A stretch of 6,088 bases of DNA from Hyphomicrobiaceae bacterium (lineage in GTDB: Bacteria > Pseudomonadota > Alphaproteobacteria > Rhizobiales > Hyphomicrobiaceae), in contig JANYHP010000536.1 in assembly GCA_025359005.1 (NCBI GenBank), positions 1 through 6,088 on the forward strand, in the 5' to 3' direction. Position numbers and translations under genes: made by a program. This document shows, in pieces, positions 5,633-6,088 of the stretch. The notes below the pieces were generated by a model. The model was not told the DNA's origin. It did not search any database and saw nothing but the letters and a program-made list of their open reading frames with translations. Position 1 is the stretch's first letter; each line of letters begins with the position of its first letter.

Positions 5633-6088
5633 CCCCGCTCCAGCAGCGACGTCCAGCGTGCCAGAAATTGCTGTCGCGACAACACCGTCGCGTGTGCAGC
5701 GCACTGTGCAAGGCGCTTCTCCCGCTCGGCTGCTGGCATATCCACCAGTTGCGTCATGGCATGCGCGATGCTCTCCAGGTTTTCCGGATCGACCAGCAGC
5801 CCTCCGTCACCGACCGCTTCCTCCTGCGCCCCGCCCGCGCTGACGATCGACACCAGCCCGTGCTGCGAAGCTTCCAGCGCCGGTATCCCGAACCCCTCCA
5901 GCAGGCTCGGCAGCACGAACCCCGCCGCGTGTCCGTAAAGCCAGCGCAACTGTGCGTCCGGCACGAACCCAAGCCGCAACACATTCGGCGTCGCCTCTGC
6001 CGCCGCGCGCACAGCACGCTCTGCGTTTCCGCGCGGCCCGCAGATCACATAGGTGTATCCCCGTTCTCCGAGCCCCGATCGGGCGAAT
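5629..6088 (-). CDS. Family 4 glycosyltransferase, C-terminal part (cut by window edge)
   Basis: The frame is open to the right edge, giving 152 visible residues of the donor-binding C-terminal GT-B domain; the N-terminal domain lies outside the window. YVICGPRG (13-20) is the first visible Rossmann strand and loop, LGFVPDAQLRWLY (39-51) is the usual second strand-helix, and EGFGIPALE (64-72) is the EX7E motif. GGLLVDPENLESIAHAM (95-111) completes the domain. The GTG at 6048 falls inside the first strand of the domain and is not a true start. The gene ends in a 4-nt overlap with the next glycosyltransferase, to which it is paralogous, suggesting both act in the same glycan pathway. Confidence 0.92.
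   Translation of the reverse strand, partial: FARSGLGERGYTYVICGPRGNAERAVRAAAEATPNVLRLGFVPDAQLRWLYGHAAGFVLPSLLEGFGIPALEASQHGLVSIVSAGGAQEEAVGDGGLLVDPENLESIAHAMTQLVDMPAAEREKRLAQCAAHATVLSRQQFLARWTSLLERG

Overview
The window is GC-rich bacterial chromosome with dense coding and strong G/C preference at third codon positions. Together with an SGNH-RTX lipolytic protein, a zinc-free MsrB and short intergenic gaps, this suggests a proteobacterium, most likely an alphaproteobacterium. That placement is inference from gene content, not from a marker gene. No rRNA, tRNA, CRISPR array, integrase or transposase is visible.

Layout: the left edge (1-301) is non-coding. It opens with a perfect 16-bp inverted repeat around a 21-nt spacer. 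The only plus-strand gene (302-1957) encodes an SGNH/GDSL lipase or esterase fused to a degenerate RTX-type calcium-binding repeat block. It lacks an N-terminal signal peptide, as expected for type I secretion. Its 5' end is a threefold 12-bp tandem repeat, each copy supplying an in-frame ATG. It converges on the minus-strand genes at an A-tract/stem/T-tract hairpin (2007-2046) that can serve as terminator for both directions.

All other genes are on the minus strand. In transcription order they are: a 5'-truncated family 4 glycosyltransferase entering from the right edge (5629-6088); a second family 4 glycosyltransferase coupled to it by an ATGA overlap (4538-5632); a medium-chain dehydrogenase/reductase of the zinc-free enoyl reductase/quinone reductase type (3268-4410); and a compact msrB-msrA pair (3027 to 2069). 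The Msr pair is separated by 2 nt and would repair both methionine sulfoxide epimers. msrB is best started at a TTG behind a strong Shine-Dalgarno sequence.

Functionally, the right half looks like the end of a surface-polysaccharide glycosyltransferase cluster, the middle holds redox and oxidative-damage repair genes, and the left holds a secreted hydrolase. I see no convincing new multi-gene system. The points most worth checking are the left-edge inverted repeat, the Asp-to-Asn change in the SGNH catalytic block V, the repeated start codons of the lipase gene, and a 21-nt tandem repeat upstream of msrB.
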